Counted from the first letter of the stretch, positions 1 to 10,461 are shown. The stretch is 64,000 nt of DNA from Streptomyces capillispiralis (GCF_007829875.1 NZ_VIWV01000001.1:3256501-3320500); one strand, 5' to 3'. A program made the numbers and translations. The notes: generated by a model not told the origin, from the sequence alone.

Positions 1-550
1 CGAACCGGACCTGCACGCCGTCGATCTGCGAACAGGCCGGGAGAGGAAAGAGTTCCGCATCCAATTCGCCGACGACTTCCTCACCGCGTACTTCCTCAAG
101 GACACGCGCTACATGGCCGTACTGACCTCGGGACGCATCCTGGAGTTGTGGTCCGTCGAACCGGGCCAACCACCCCGTCGAGTGGCGGCCTTTCCCAAGC
201 CGCTGCGGCCCGGCGAGTGGGCGACGGGCAACCCCAGTGGCGCCCACTACTTCCTGGCCGCCGACAGTTCCGTGACCTTCCTGAAAGCGGACGATCCGTC
301 GTACCGGGAGACCTACGAGTTCGCCGAGAGCCAGCGCGTCGTCTCCGCCACCAGGGACGGCACAGCCGTGTTCGGCTCCCCCGCCCCGGAGTCCTCATTC
401 GACGCGTTCGGGAAGTCTCCCCTCTCGCTGACCCGGCTGGACCCCGTCCTGTGGAAGCGGCACCTGTGCAAGGTGATCGGCCGTGGCCTCACCGACGAGG
501 AACGCCGGGGCCTGCCCGGCTCTCTGCCGGACACTGTCTGCGCCACCTGA
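1..550 (+). CDS. WD40-repeat protein, C-terminal part (5' end outside window)
   Basis: The reading frame is open from base 2 to the TGA at 548-550 and has no start in the window, so only the last 182 residues are seen. They read as beta-propeller blades, with strands such as YMAVLTSGRILELWSV followed by short turns. The end, W-K-R-H-L-C with G-R-G-L-T five residues later and a final Cys, resembles the tail common in Streptomyces WD40 proteins that carry an N-terminal NTPase (nSTAND) or protease domain. The N-terminal effector domain is not visible, so the type of protein is inferred. A Met codon at 113-115 lies inside a blade and is not a credible start. Confidence 0.6.
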   Translation, partial: EPDLHAVDLRTGRERKEFRIQFADDFLTAYFLKDTRYMAVLTSGRILELWSVEPGQPPRRVAAFPKPLRPGEWATGNPSGAHYFLAADSSVTFLKADDPSYRETYEFAESQRVVSATRDGTAVFGSPAPESSFDAFGKSPLSLTRLDPVLWKRHLCKVIGRGLTDEERRGLPGSLPDTVCAT

Positions 551-576
551 TCCACGGAGGTCCGGCGGCTGGAGTC

Positions 577-1641
577 CTAGTCGCCTCCGCCGCCTCCGCC
601 GCCTCCCCCGTCACCGCCGCCGTCTCCCCCGCTCCCGCCGCCGTCCCCGCCGTCGCCGCCGTCGCTGCCCCAGCCGTCGCCGCCGCCGGATTCGTTGTCG
701 TCGCGGCCGGTGCCGAGGTTGCTGAACCAGGGGAGGTCCCACACCGCGTCGCCCTCCTCCCGGCGCGAGCGGCGCACGGAGCGGAACCTGGCCAGGCCCG
801 TCGTGTCCCCGAGGCCGAAGGACACGGCGACCGCGTGGGCCATGACCGCGTCCAGGGGGTCGGGGCTCTCGTGGTGGACGTCGCACAGCGGCAGGAGCAC
901 GGTGCCGGGTGCGGGGACGGATCCGCGTGCCGGGCGGGCCAGCACCGCGACGCCCCGCCCGTCGCGCAGCAGCCGTGAGCTGACCGAGGTCTCGCGCCGC
1001 AGCGTCCAGTGCCGGTCGGGCAGGTGGATCTCGACGCTGCGCTTGGACTTGCGGAACCGCTTGCGCAGGTCGAGGCGGGCCGGGACGTCACCGACGGTCA
1101 TGACCAGGCCGCCGTCCGGGGCCTCGGTCTCGCCGAGGAAGCCGTTCGGGGCCCTGAGCCGTACGACGGGTGCGTGCGGGCCCCAGACGTCGACGCGTAC
1201 CAGGCGCCGGTCCACGGCGACGGCCACCGGTCCCGCGGGACCCTGGGCGTGGCGCCGGGCGATCCACAGCGGTACGCCCTCCGCCCGCGCCCGCGCGGCG
1301 AGAGCGGCCACCTGCTCGGGTCCGCCGCAGCAACGGACCGCCAGCTCGCCCAGCGCGTGGGCGAACTCGGCGGCCCGGCGCACCTTCAGGGGCGTGGTGG
1401 TGCCGGTGACGCGGGTGACCGGGACGGCGCCGGGGCCCTGCGGCAGCGCGTGCAGGGGGCGTTCGCTGCCGCCTCCGCCGAGCCAGCGGCCCCGCAGGAA
1501 CGCTTCGGCCATGGCGCCGAGGTTCAGCTCGGCCAGCGGTGTCGTCCTGCCGCCTCTGCGCAGCCGGTCCCCGGTGAGTTCCACGGTCCGCGCCAAGGGG
1601 TTCCGGGAGTGTTCCCCGTAGAGCACCTGGCTCGTCGTCAT
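577..1641 (-). CDS. Unknown protein with glycine-rich C-terminal tail
   Basis: This 354-residue protein matches no family I recognise. The ATG at 1641 is chosen because GGAGG lies a few bases upstream. A more upstream in-frame ATG at 1740 would give an arginine-rich leader running through the groEL terminator. The N-terminal part (MTTSQVLYGEHSRNPLAR) and middle look like a soluble beta-rich domain with many Arg and Val residues. The last 45 or so residues are almost all Gly, Asp and Ser, in runs encoded by CCGCC-type simple repeats. No signal peptide or membrane segment is seen. It lies downstream of groEL on the same strand, but the hairpin at 1743-1790 separates the two. Confidence 0.65.
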   Translation of the reverse strand: MTTSQVLYGEHSRNPLARTVELTGDRLRRGGRTTPLAELNLGAMAEAFLRGRWLGGGGSERPLHALPQGPGAVPVTRVTGTTTPLKVRRAAEFAHALGELAVRCCGGPEQVAALAARARAEGVPLWIARRHAQGPAGPVAVAVDRRLVRVDVWGPHAPVVRLRAPNGFLGETEAPDGGLVMTVGDVPARLDLRKRFRKSKRSVEIHLPDRHWTLRRETSVSSRLLRDGRGVAVLARPARGSVPAPGTVLLPLCDVHHESPDPLDAVMAHAVAVSFGLGDTTGLARFRSVRRSRREEGDAVWDLPWFSNLGTGRDDNESGGGDGWGSDGGDGGDGGGSGGDGGGDGGGGGGGGGD

Positions 1642-1742
1642 CCCCACCTCCGACTGGCTTCGCTCGCTCCGACGTCCTCTGTGGGTAGGTCGCCGTGGCC
1701 GGGTCCGCCGGTTCCGTGATCCGGGGCCGTGTTCCGGCACGC

Positions 1743-1790
1743 CGAAGGCCCGGCACCCCCTTTTGTGCCTTTCGGGGGGCCGGGCCTTCG
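1743..1790 (-). terminator. Intrinsic terminator after groEL
   Basis: A perfect 12-bp inverted repeat (CGAAGGCCCGGC and its complement, 1743-1754 and 1779-1790) encloses a 24-base loop that can itself pair C-runs with G-runs. It sits 21 bp past the groEL stop and is the natural end of the groES-groEL transcript. Confidence 0.7.
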
Positions 1791-1810
1791 GGCCGCTGGA
1801 AGCGGGTCGC

Positions 1811-3919
<2,109 letters not shown>

Positions 3920-3994
3920 TCACGGGGTTAACTGTCTGAGGTGGCGACCAGGTGGATCCGTCGTCGCGGGTGCCGGACCTGCCCGTCGCGTGTG

Positions 3995-4021
3995 TTGGCA
4001 CTCTCCAGGGGGGAGTGCCAG
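3995..4021 (-). promoter_or_regulatory. CIRCE operator (downstream copy)
   Basis: TTGGCACTC, nine bases, then GAGTGCCAG: eight of nine arm positions pair, matching the HrcA target TTAGCACTC-N9-GAGTGCTAA. It lies just downstream of the predicted groES -10 box, in the early transcribed region. Confidence 0.85.
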
Positions 4022-4028
4022 ACCTGAG

Positions 4029-4056
4029 ACTATGACCGGGATTAGCACTCGGTCAA
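4029..4056 (-). promoter_or_regulatory. groES promoter (sigma-HrdB type)
   Basis: Read on the minus strand, TTGACC (4056-4051) and CATAGT (4034-4029) are 16 bp apart. This is a good vegetative promoter about 135 bp upstream of groES. The -35 box lies inside the upstream CIRCE element, so bound HrcA would block RNA polymerase. Confidence 0.7.
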
Positions 4057-4068
4057 GCGGAGTGCCAA
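4042..4068 (-). promoter_or_regulatory. CIRCE operator (upstream copy)
   Basis: TTAGCACTC, nine bases, GAGTGCCAA, with one mismatch between the arms. One arm is identical to the consensus CIRCE half-site. It overlaps the groES -35 box. Confidence 0.88.
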
Positions 4069-4142
4069 TTGCCTGCGGCGCGTCGTGGGGGTGGGGGGCT
4101 TTTCGGCACGGGGTTGTGCGGCCGGCGGTGGTGCGGTGACCG

Positions 4143-5081
4143 TCACCGGGGGCTGCCGCCCCCGGGCCCCCGATCCGGCCCTGAACGGGCCTCGTCCTCA
4201 ATCGCCGGACGGGCTGAGAGTGAGCGGTGCTCGCCGGGAACCGTCGGCGGGCTGAGGGGTGAGCGGTGCTCGCCGGGAGTCGTTGGGGGCGGGGTGGTTC
4301 GTCCTGTGTAGTCCTCCAGGCGGCCCACCTCCAGACCTCGCTCCTCCAGCTCCCCCAGCACCCGTGTCGTCCGTTCCGCCAACGACAGGGCCGGCGCCTC
4401 GCCCGACGGTACGGAGACGATGTCGCCGGGGGTCAGGTGGTGGGGGCCGCGGGTGTAGGTGAGGTGGCCGTCGGGCTCCAGGGTCACCCTCCACAGCACC
4501 ACCGCCGCGATGCCGCAGTCGGCGGCGGCGCGCAGGGTCGTGGTGTCGTACGCGCCGTAGGGCGGGCGGAAGAGCTGGGGGCGGATGCCGAAGCGGGACT
4601 TCAGCTTGCGCTGCTGGCCGCAGATCTCGGCGCGCTGGCCGGCGTAGGGCAGGCCGCGCAGGGCGGGATGGTCGAGGGTGTGGTTCTGCAGCGTGGCGCC
4701 GACCGAGCGCAGCCGGGCGAAGTGGGCGTAGCCGGGACCCACCACGCTGTCCGTGAGGAACATGGTGACGGGGAGGCGGCGTTCGCGGACCAGGTCGATG
4801 AAGCGGGGGTCGCGTTCGGCGCCGTCGTCGTAGGTGAGGAAGACGACCCTGTCGTCGGTCGGGACGTGGTCGACGACCGGCGGGAGGGCGCCGGTCCGCG
4901 GCGCCGGTCCGGCCCCGGGCGGCCGGCTCGCCTCGCTCCCCGCTCCGGCCGGCGCCGTACCGCACCCGGCGAGCGCGGTCAGCGAGGCCAGTGCGGCCAG
5001 CGCGGTGGCGGTCGCCAGGACGCGCGCCCTCCCCGGGTTCGCCAGGACGCGCGCCCTCCCCGGGGACGCGGCGCGCCTCAC
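4143..5081 (-). CDS. Polysaccharide deacetylase family lipoprotein (second of a pair)
   Basis: A 312-residue predicted exported lipoprotein. The start is GTG at 5081, overlapping the stop of the upstream deacetylase gene as GTGA. A signal peptide ends in the lipobox L-A-G-C (Cys 40). The NodB-type domain has LTYDDGAE (residues 82-89; metal-binding Asp pair), NHTLDH (metal His) and RPPYGAYD, so metal-dependent deacetylation of a cell-wall or extracellular glycan is likely. The substrate cannot be told from sequence. The leader contains a 27-bp direct repeat that doubles the peptide GRARVLA. The tail is rich in Pro, Arg and Glu and looks unstructured. The two neighbours probably arose by duplication. 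Confidence 0.85.
   Translation of the reverse strand: MRRAASPGRARVLANPGRARVLATATALAALASLTALAGCGTAPAGAGSEASRPPGAGPAPRTGALPPVVDHVPTDDRVVFLTYDDGAERDPRFIDLVRERRLPVTMFLTDSVVGPGYAHFARLRSVGATLQNHTLDHPALRGLPYAGQRAEICGQQRKLKSRFGIRPQLFRPPYGAYDTTTLRAAADCGIAAVVLWRVTLEPDGHLTYTRGPHHLTPGDIVSVPSGEAPALSLAERTTRVLGELEERGLEVGRLEDYTGRTTPPPTTPGEHRSPLSPPTVPGEHRSLSARPAIEDEARSGPDRGPGGGSPR
5013..5064. repeat. 27-bp tandem repeat inside a signal peptide
   Basis: Two identical 25-bp units (5013-5037 and 5040-5064), 27 bp apart and in frame, duplicate the peptide GRARVLA near the start of the second deacetylase. The event lengthens only the positively charged region of the signal peptide. Confidence 0.85.
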
Positions 5082-6010
5082 AGGTAGTCCTCCAGCCGCC
5101 CCACCGCGTAGCCCTCGGCCGTGACCTTGTTCAGGAAGCGGCGGACCATGTCCGGCATCGTGCCCTTCCAGTCCTCGCGCCCCCGGAAGTGGCTGAGGAC
5201 GATGTCGCCGGGGTGCAGCGAGCGGTCCCACTCGCGGTACTCCCAGTGGTCGGCGAAGACCTCCGCGTTCCACAGCGGGACGTGCGTGATGCCGCAGGCC
5301 TTGGCGGCGCGCAGGGTGGCCTTGTCGTAGTTGCCGTAGGGCGGGCGGAAGAGGGCGGGGCGCTCGCCGTAGCGCTCCTCGATGACCTTCTGCATGCCGC
5401 AGATCTCGCGCTTCTGGCGGGCGTGGGAGAGGGCCGGCAGGTAGGGGTGGCGGAGGGTGTGGTTGTGCAGGCCGACGCCCGCGTCCCGCATCCTCTCGAA
5501 GTAGCCGTAGTCCTCCTTGGCGAGGTAGTCGCTGAGGAAGACGGTGTACGGGATCCTCAGCTCGTTCGTCATCCGCAGGAACGCCGGGTCCTTCTCGGCG
5601 CCGTCGTCGATGGTGAGGAAGACGACCCTGTCCTTCGTGGGGACGGTGGTGAAGACCGGGGGGAGGTCCAGCCGCCGGTGGCCGTCGACCTCGAAGCCGT
5701 CGCGGGTGGTGATCGCCGGCTTCTTCGCCGGGGGCGGCGGGGCGGTCAGGGGCACTCGTTGCAGCCCCCAGCGCCGCGCGGCGGCGGTTCGCGCGGCGTG
5801 CGCGGCGCGCAGTTTGGTGGCGTAGGCGTCGAGCGCTCGGGCGGGGGGCGCTTCGAGGGGCTGCTGGCCGCCCGCCGGTTCCACCTCGGTGCCGCCCCGG
5901 CCGCAGCCCGGCGCGAGGGCGGCGAGAGCGAGTACCACGAGGCCGGTCCTCAGGCCGCCCGGCGACCACCCCTTGCCCCGCGATTTGTCATTTTGTCCTA
6001 CTGCTCTCAT
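5078..6010 (-). CDS. Polysaccharide deacetylase family lipoprotein (first of a pair)
   Basis: A 310-residue protein with a signal peptide ending in A-P-G-C (lipidated Cys 36), a linker of about 80 residues, and a NodB-type catalytic domain. Visible motifs are LTIDDGAEKD (Asp 135/136), NHTLRH (His 184 and 188), RPPYGNYD and a late LSHFRG. All the usual metal and catalytic positions appear to be kept. The ATG at 6010 is followed by a short charged segment and then the hydrophobic core. The gene is translationally coupled to the following deacetylase gene (GTGA overlap), so the two are made together at the cell surface. The chemical target is unknown. Confidence 0.87.
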   Translation of the reverse strand: MRAVGQNDKSRGKGWSPGGLRTGLVVLALAALAPGCGRGGTEVEPAGGQQPLEAPPARALDAYATKLRAAHAARTAAARRWGLQRVPLTAPPPPAKKPAITTRDGFEVDGHRRLDLPPVFTTVPTKDRVVFLTIDDGAEKDPAFLRMTNELRIPYTVFLSDYLAKEDYGYFERMRDAGVGLHNHTLRHPYLPALSHARQKREICGMQKVIEERYGERPALFRPPYGNYDKATLRAAKACGITHVPLWNAEVFADHWEYREWDRSLHPGDIVLSHFRGREDWKGTMPDMVRRFLNKVTAEGYAVGRLEDYL

Positions 6011-6100
6011 GGGGCCGGATCCTCGCAGTCCGCCGCCGGGATCCCGGCCCGACACTGCGGCCGGAGGCGTACGGTCCACCGACTGGCCCACAATGAGCCG

Positions 6101-7285
6101 GTGAACGACCTCGCCCCGCTCCTCACCCCCGAAGGCCGCGCCCTCCTCGACGAGGTGCGCGACACCGACCCGGCGCACGAACTCGCCGTCGCGACCCGGC
6201 TGCGCCGTGAGCATCCCGCCGCGCTGGTGTCGGCGGCGCTCGGCCAGGCCCGGCTGCGGCAGCGGGCGGTGGCGAAGTTCGGGGCGGAGGACGCCCGGCG
6301 GATGTTCTTCACGCCCAACGGGGTGGAGCAGTCGACCCGGGCGAGCGTGGCGGCGTACCGGGCACGGCGGTTCGCGGACCTCGGCGTGACGTCCGTGGCC
6401 GACCTGTGCTGCGGGATCGGCGGGGACGCGATCGCGTTGGCCCGCGCCGGGATCCGGGTCCTGGCGGTGGACCGCGACCCGCTCACCGCCGCGGCGGCCC
6501 GGGCCAACGCCGAGGCGCTCGGGCTCGCGGAGCTGATCGAGGTGCGGGAGGCGGACGTCACCGAGGTGGACACCGCCGGGTACGACGCCGTCTTCGTCGA
6601 CCCGGCCCGGCGCGGCGGCCGGGGCCGGATCTTCGACCCCGAGGCGTACTCGCCCCCGCTGTCCTGGGCGGTCGGGGCGGCCCGCGCCGCCTCCCGCGCC
6701 GCCGCGCTGAAGGTCGCGCCGGGCATCCCGCACGAGGCCGTCCCCGACGACGCGCGGGCCGAGTGGATCTCGGACGGCGGGGACGTGAAGGAGGCCGTGC
6801 TGTGGTTCGGCGCGGACGGCGGGACCGGGGCGGCGGCGGTCCGGGCGACCCTCCTGCCCGGCCCGCGCACCCTCGTCTCCCGCGGCCTGCCCGACCCCGC
6901 GGTCCGTCCGCCCGGCCGGTACCTGTACGAACCCGACGGCGCCGTCATCCGGGCGCACCTGGTCGCCGAGGTGGCCGACCAGCTCGACGGCGGGCTCGTC
7001 GACGCGACGATCGCCTACGTCACCGCGGACGCCCACCGCCCCACGCCCTACGCCACCGCCTACGAGCTCACCGACCACCTCCCGTTCAACGTCAAGAAGC
7101 TGAAGGCGCTGCTGCGCGAGCGCGGGGTCGGCACCCTGACCGTCAAGAAGCGCGGCTCGGCGGTCGAACCCGAGGAACTGCGCCGCAAGGTGCTGCCCAA
7201 GCCGCACGGCTCGGCGTCGGTCACGGTGTTCCTGACCCGCGTCGACGGCGCCCCGGCCATGCTGCTGGGGCACCCGGCGCACTGA
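6101..7285 (+). CDS. Class I SAM-dependent methyltransferase with THUMP-like C-terminal domain
   Basis: A 394-residue protein starting at GTG 6101; an ATG at 6093 runs straight into a stop. The SAM-binding core is clear: VADLCCGIGGDAIAL (residues 99-113), an acidic end of the next strand in VLAVDRDP, and VDPARRGGRGRIF, a motif IV-like segment. The C-terminal part (AYELTDHLPFNVKKLKALL through VTVFLTRVDG) is the small THUMP-like domain seen in a conserved actinobacterial group annotated as methyltransferases of unknown substrate. An RNA substrate is plausible but unproven. It is transcribed away from the deacetylase pair. Confidence 0.85.
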   Translation: MNDLAPLLTPEGRALLDEVRDTDPAHELAVATRLRREHPAALVSAALGQARLRQRAVAKFGAEDARRMFFTPNGVEQSTRASVAAYRARRFADLGVTSVADLCCGIGGDAIALARAGIRVLAVDRDPLTAAAARANAEALGLAELIEVREADVTEVDTAGYDAVFVDPARRGGRGRIFDPEAYSPPLSWAVGAARAASRAAALKVAPGIPHEAVPDDARAEWISDGGDVKEAVLWFGADGGTGAAAVRATLLPGPRTLVSRGLPDPAVRPPGRYLYEPDGAVIRAHLVAEVADQLDGGLVDATIAYVTADAHRPTPYATAYELTDHLPFNVKKLKALLRERGVGTLTVKKRGSAVEPEELRRKVLPKPHGSASVTVFLTRVDGAPAMLLGHPAH

Positions 7286-8719
7286 TCAGGCGCCGGCCTC
7301 CGCCGCCCGGCGCAGCAGCAGCTCCCGCTCGCGCGCGTTCCGCGCCAGCGACGCCGCCCGGGCGAACTCCGCCCGCGCCTCCCCCGTACGGCCGAGGCGG
7401 GCCAGCAGGTCGCCGCGGACGCTCGGCAGCAGGTGGTAGTCCCGCAGCGCCGATACGTCCGTCAGGGCGTCGACGAGGGGCAGCGCGGCGGCGGGGCCCT
7501 CGGCCATGGAGACGGCGACCGCGCGGTTGAGTTCGACGACCGGGGAGGGGGCCCGGGCGGCGAGGAGCGCGTACAGGGTGGCGATGCGGGGCCAGTCGGT
7601 CTCCTCGTAGCGGTGGGCGTGCGCGTGGCAGGCGGCGATGGCCGCCTGGAGGGCGTACGGGCCCGGGGCGCCGGCGGCGGTGGCCTCGGCGCGGGTGAGG
7701 GCTGCGACGCCGCGCGCCATGAGCAGGCGGTTCCAGCGGGCGCGGTGCTGGTCCTTCAGCAGCACCGGCTCGCCGTTCGGACCGGTGCGGGCGGCGGCGC
7801 GGGAGGCCTGGAACTCCAGCAGCGCGGTCAGTCCGTGCACCTCGGGCTCCTTGGGCAGCAGCCCGGACAGCACCCGGGCCAGCCGCAGCGCGTCCTCGCA
7901 CAGCGCCGGGCGCAGCCAGTCGTCGCCGGCCGTGGCGGCGTACCCCTCGTTGAAGATCAGGTAGATCACGTCGAGGACCGAGCCGAGGCGGGCCTCGCGG
8001 TCGGGGCCGTACGGCACCTCGAAGGCGACGTTCCGCGTCGCCAGGGTGCGCTTCGCGCGCACGATGCGCTGGGCCACCGTCGGTTCCGGGACGAGGAAGG
8101 CGCGGGCGATCTCGGCCGTGGTCAGGCCGCCGAGCAGCCGCAGGGTGAGGGCGGTGCGGGCCTCGGCGGACAGGACCGGGTGGCAGGCGGTGAAGACGAG
8201 CCGGAGCAGGTCGTCGTCGATGTCGTCCGGGTCCGCGGGCTCGTCCGGCGCAGCCGTCACGGCCGGCCGCTCCCGCCCGATCTCGGCCAGCTTGCGGGCG
8301 TAGTTCTCCCGGCGGCGGACCAGGTCGACGGCACGGTTGCGGGCGGTGGCCATGAGCCAGGCGCCCGGATTGTCGGGCACCCCGTCCCTCGGCCACTGTT
8401 CCAGCGCGGCGACCAGCGCGTCCTGCGCGAGCTCCTCGGCGATGCCGACGTCCCGGACGACGCGGGTGACGCCGGCGATCACCCGGGGGGACTCCATGCG
8501 GAAGACGGTCTCGACGGTCCGTACCGCTGCGACGGTCTGTGCGGACTCCACGGCTTGCGCGGACTCCACGGTCTGTGCGGACTCCACGGTCTGTGCGGAC
8601 TCGGCTTCCTGTGCCGGCTCGGCGGGCGGTGTCCCGTCCACGGCCTGCGCCGGCTCGGCGGGCCGTGGGTTTCCGTTTCGGTCCGTGGCGTGGGGGCCGG
8701 CGGTGGGCTGCGGTGTCAC
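7286..8719 (-). CDS. ECF sigma factor, ECF42-type with long C-terminal extension
   Basis: A 477-residue sigma factor. Region 2 is seen as AEELAQDALVAALEQWP and NPGAWLMATARNRAVDLVRR. Region 4 is TAEIARAFLVPEPTVAQRIVRAK. A C-terminal extension of about 200 residues has helical repeats and the motif PYALQAAIAACHA, typical of group ECF42. These factors lack an anti-sigma factor and are controlled through their own C-terminus. The gene follows a YCII/DGPF protein gene, the classic partner, and that gene has an ECF42-like promoter. The GTG at 8719 gives an unusual N-terminal extension with repeats of ESAQTV encoded by 18-bp units; the conserved region begins only near VETVFRMESPRV. A later start, such as the ATG at MESPRV, is possible. 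Confidence 0.88.
   Translation of the reverse strand: MTPQPTAGPHATDRNGNPRPAEPAQAVDGTPPAEPAQEAESAQTVESAQTVESAQAVESAQTVAAVRTVETVFRMESPRVIAGVTRVVRDVGIAEELAQDALVAALEQWPRDGVPDNPGAWLMATARNRAVDLVRRRENYARKLAEIGRERPAVTAAPDEPADPDDIDDDLLRLVFTACHPVLSAEARTALTLRLLGGLTTAEIARAFLVPEPTVAQRIVRAKRTLATRNVAFEVPYGPDREARLGSVLDVIYLIFNEGYAATAGDDWLRPALCEDALRLARVLSGLLPKEPEVHGLTALLEFQASRAAARTGPNGEPVLLKDQHRARWNRLLMARGVAALTRAEATAAGAPGPYALQAAIAACHAHAHRYEETDWPRIATLYALLAARAPSPVVELNRAVAVSMAEGPAAALPLVDALTDVSALRDYHLLPSVRGDLLARLGRTGEARAEFARAASLARNARERELLLRRAAEAGA
8533..8622. repeat. 18-bp tandem repeats in the sigma factor 5' end
   Basis: Five consecutive 18-bp units occupy 8533-8622. Units 1 and 3 are identical, units 2 and 4 differ by a few bases, and unit 5 is more diverged. 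They encode six-residue repeats of the type ESAQTV ahead of sigma region 2. Confidence 0.85.
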
Positions 8720-8784
8720 AGCCCACCATCAGACACCCGTACGGCGGCTGAGCCAAGGAAGGCCCTCGCGGGGGCCCGGTCCGC

Positions 8785-9141
8785 TCAGGCCTCCTCGACC
8801 TGGCGCACCTCGCAGGTCACCGTCCAGTGCGGCTCGTGCACCTTCAGGAACCGCTTGGTCCACTCGATCGCCTCGGCCTTGTCCTTGGCCTGTACGAGCG
8901 CGTAACCGCCGATGACCTCCTTGGTCTCGGTGAACGGCCCGTCGGTCACGGACAACCGGCCGCCCTCGTAGTGCACCCGGGTGCCCTGGGCGGTCGGGGT
9001 CAGTCCGGCGGTGTCCAGCAGGACCCCGGCCTTCGTCATCTCCTCGATCAGCTCGCCCATGCGCTGCATCAGCTCGGGGCTCGGCCCTTCGGCGGGGGCG
9101 TTGTTCTCGTCGATCCGGATCAGGGAGAGAAAGCGCGGCAT
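8785..9141 (-). CDS. YCII-related (DGPF) domain protein, partner of the ECF42 sigma factor
   Basis: A 118-residue small protein. It carries the name-giving motif as VTDGPFTETKEVIGGYALVQAKDKAEAIEW, a ferredoxin-like alpha/beta fold shared with YciI. Its biochemical role is not established; in many actinobacteria it is the main target of the neighbouring ECF42 sigma factor. The ATG at 9141 is preferred over a GTG two codons upstream because GAGGAG then lies about 7 bases away. It precedes the sigma gene by 65 bp. The upstream region holds an ECF42-type promoter at 9193-9220. Confidence 0.88.
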   Translation of the reverse strand: MPRFLSLIRIDENNAPAEGPSPELMQRMGELIEEMTKAGVLLDTAGLTPTAQGTRVHYEGGRLSVTDGPFTETKEVIGGYALVQAKDKAEAIEWTKRFLKVHEPHWTVTCEVRQVEEA

Positions 9142-9192
9142 GGTCACTCCTCGGGTCGTGCGGACCGGGTCCTTCCCGGCCTCTCACCCCTG

Positions 9193-9220
9193 CGTCGAAC
9201 GGGAGACACCGGGATCGACA
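9193..9220 (-). promoter_or_regulatory. Candidate ECF42-dependent promoter
   Basis: On the minus strand, TGTCGA (9220-9215) and CGACG (9197-9193) are separated by exactly 17 bp. This is the arrangement I recall for promoters recognised by ECF42 sigma factors upstream of DGPF genes. The -10 box lies about 52 bp before the YCII start codon. Confidence 0.6.
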
Positions 9221-9277
9221 CCCGGACCGGAAGTTTTTTCCGCACCGCCTCCCGCCGGGCGCTCCCGCCCGCCGGCC

Positions 9278-10393
9278 TCACTTCAGGGAGGCCCACAGCT
9301 CGCCCGCGTCCGGCTCGTCCGCCACCACCCGGTTGGGGTCCCAGGGAGCGGGCAGCACCGGCATGGTCAGGGTCGTGACGGCTCCGGACGACAGCCCCCG
9401 CAGGCTCTGCCCGAGGTCCATCAGCTCACCGAGCGAGTCCAGGCCGGTGTCGGTCGTCAGGCTGTCGGTGACGGCGTCGGCGACCTCGTACAGCTCGGTG
9501 GGGCTGGTCAGCAGGTCCTGGTCCGCGATCTGCTCCAGCAGCGCCTTCACCAACTGGTGCTGGAGCTCTATGCGGCCGAGGTCGCTGCCGTCGCCGATGT
9601 CGTACCGGGTGCGGGCCAGGGCGAGGGCGTCCGTGCCGTCGAGGTGGTGGGTCCCGGCCTCCAGCGTGAGGTGGCTGCGGTCGTCGTCGATGTCCTCGTC
9701 CGTGGTGACGGTGACCCCGCCGAGCGCGTCGACCAGGCGGGCGAAGCCGGCGAAGTCGATCTCGATGTAGTGGTCCATGCGGACGTCCGTGAGCGACTCG
9801 ACGGTCTTCACCGCGCACACCGGCCCGCCCACCTCGTACGCGCTGTTGAACATCGCCCCGGACACCGGCCGTGTCGAGCCCCCGTCGGGCAGCGGGCAGG
9901 CGGGCCGGTCGACAAGGGTGTCGCGCGGGATGCTGACCACCGTCGCGGCGGTCCGGCCGGCGTCGAGACGGACGACCATCGCCGTGTCGGAGCGGGCGCC
10001 GCCGCTGTCGCCACCGCCGAGCGCCTGGTTCTCCGCGCCGCTGCGCGAGTCCGAGCCGAGCACCAGGATGTTCAGGGCCCCGGCCGGCAGCGGCGGGGCG
10101 GTGGCGGACGCGTCCGGGGACGGGACGGCCGCGGCCCTGGCGGGCCGGTCGTCGCCCAGGGCGCTGTTGATGTCGACGCTCGTGATGTTGTCGTTGAGCT
10201 GCCAGTACGCCCAGCCGGCCGCACCGGCGCCCAGCACCAGCAGGCCCGCCAGCGTGAGCCCGGTGAGCTTCAGCGCCCGCGCCCGCCGGCCCGGCCGTAT
10301 GCCCCCGCCCTCGGCCTCTTCCCCGGCTTCCCCGGCTTCCCCGTCGTCCCCGGCCCCGCCGCTCCCCTGGTGTCCCGTCACGGACAGGAACAT
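9278..10393 (-). CDS. LytR-CpsA-Psr (LCP) family cell-wall glycopolymer ligase
   Basis: A 371-residue membrane-anchored protein. A short acidic cytoplasmic tail of about 40 residues is followed by one membrane segment (42-63) and an extracellular LCP domain. Conserved positions are LVLGSDSR (110-117), RSDTAMVV (134-141), SIPRDT (154-159) and the late ALALARTRYD. LCP enzymes transfer lipid-linked teichoic acids or other glycopolymers to peptidoglycan. The gene starts at ATG 10393. A CATAAT box on the minus strand about 8 bases upstream suggests a leaderless or near-leaderless mRNA. A LacI-type palindrome lies about 70 bp upstream, so the next gene upstream may regulate it. Confidence 0.9.
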   Translation of the reverse strand: MFLSVTGHQGSGGAGDDGEAGEAGEEAEGGGIRPGRRARALKLTGLTLAGLLVLGAGAAGWAYWQLNDNITSVDINSALGDDRPARAAAVPSPDASATAPPLPAGALNILVLGSDSRSGAENQALGGGDSGGARSDTAMVVRLDAGRTAATVVSIPRDTLVDRPACPLPDGGSTRPVSGAMFNSAYEVGGPVCAVKTVESLTDVRMDHYIEIDFAGFARLVDALGGVTVTTDEDIDDDRSHLTLEAGTHHLDGTDALALARTRYDIGDGSDLGRIELQHQLVKALLEQIADQDLLTSPTELYEVADAVTDSLTTDTGLDSLGELMDLGQSLRGLSSGAVTTLTMPVLPAPWDPNRVVADEPDAGELWASLK

Positions 10394-10461
10394 AAGTCCG
10401 AATTATGACGAGCGGCGACTACCGGACAGTTTTCTTGGGAAATTCTAAGACTTCCGGCCGG

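Noticed and set aside
8533..8622. CRISPR-like short repeats
   Set aside because: The 18-bp units are contiguous without spacers and in frame within a coding region.
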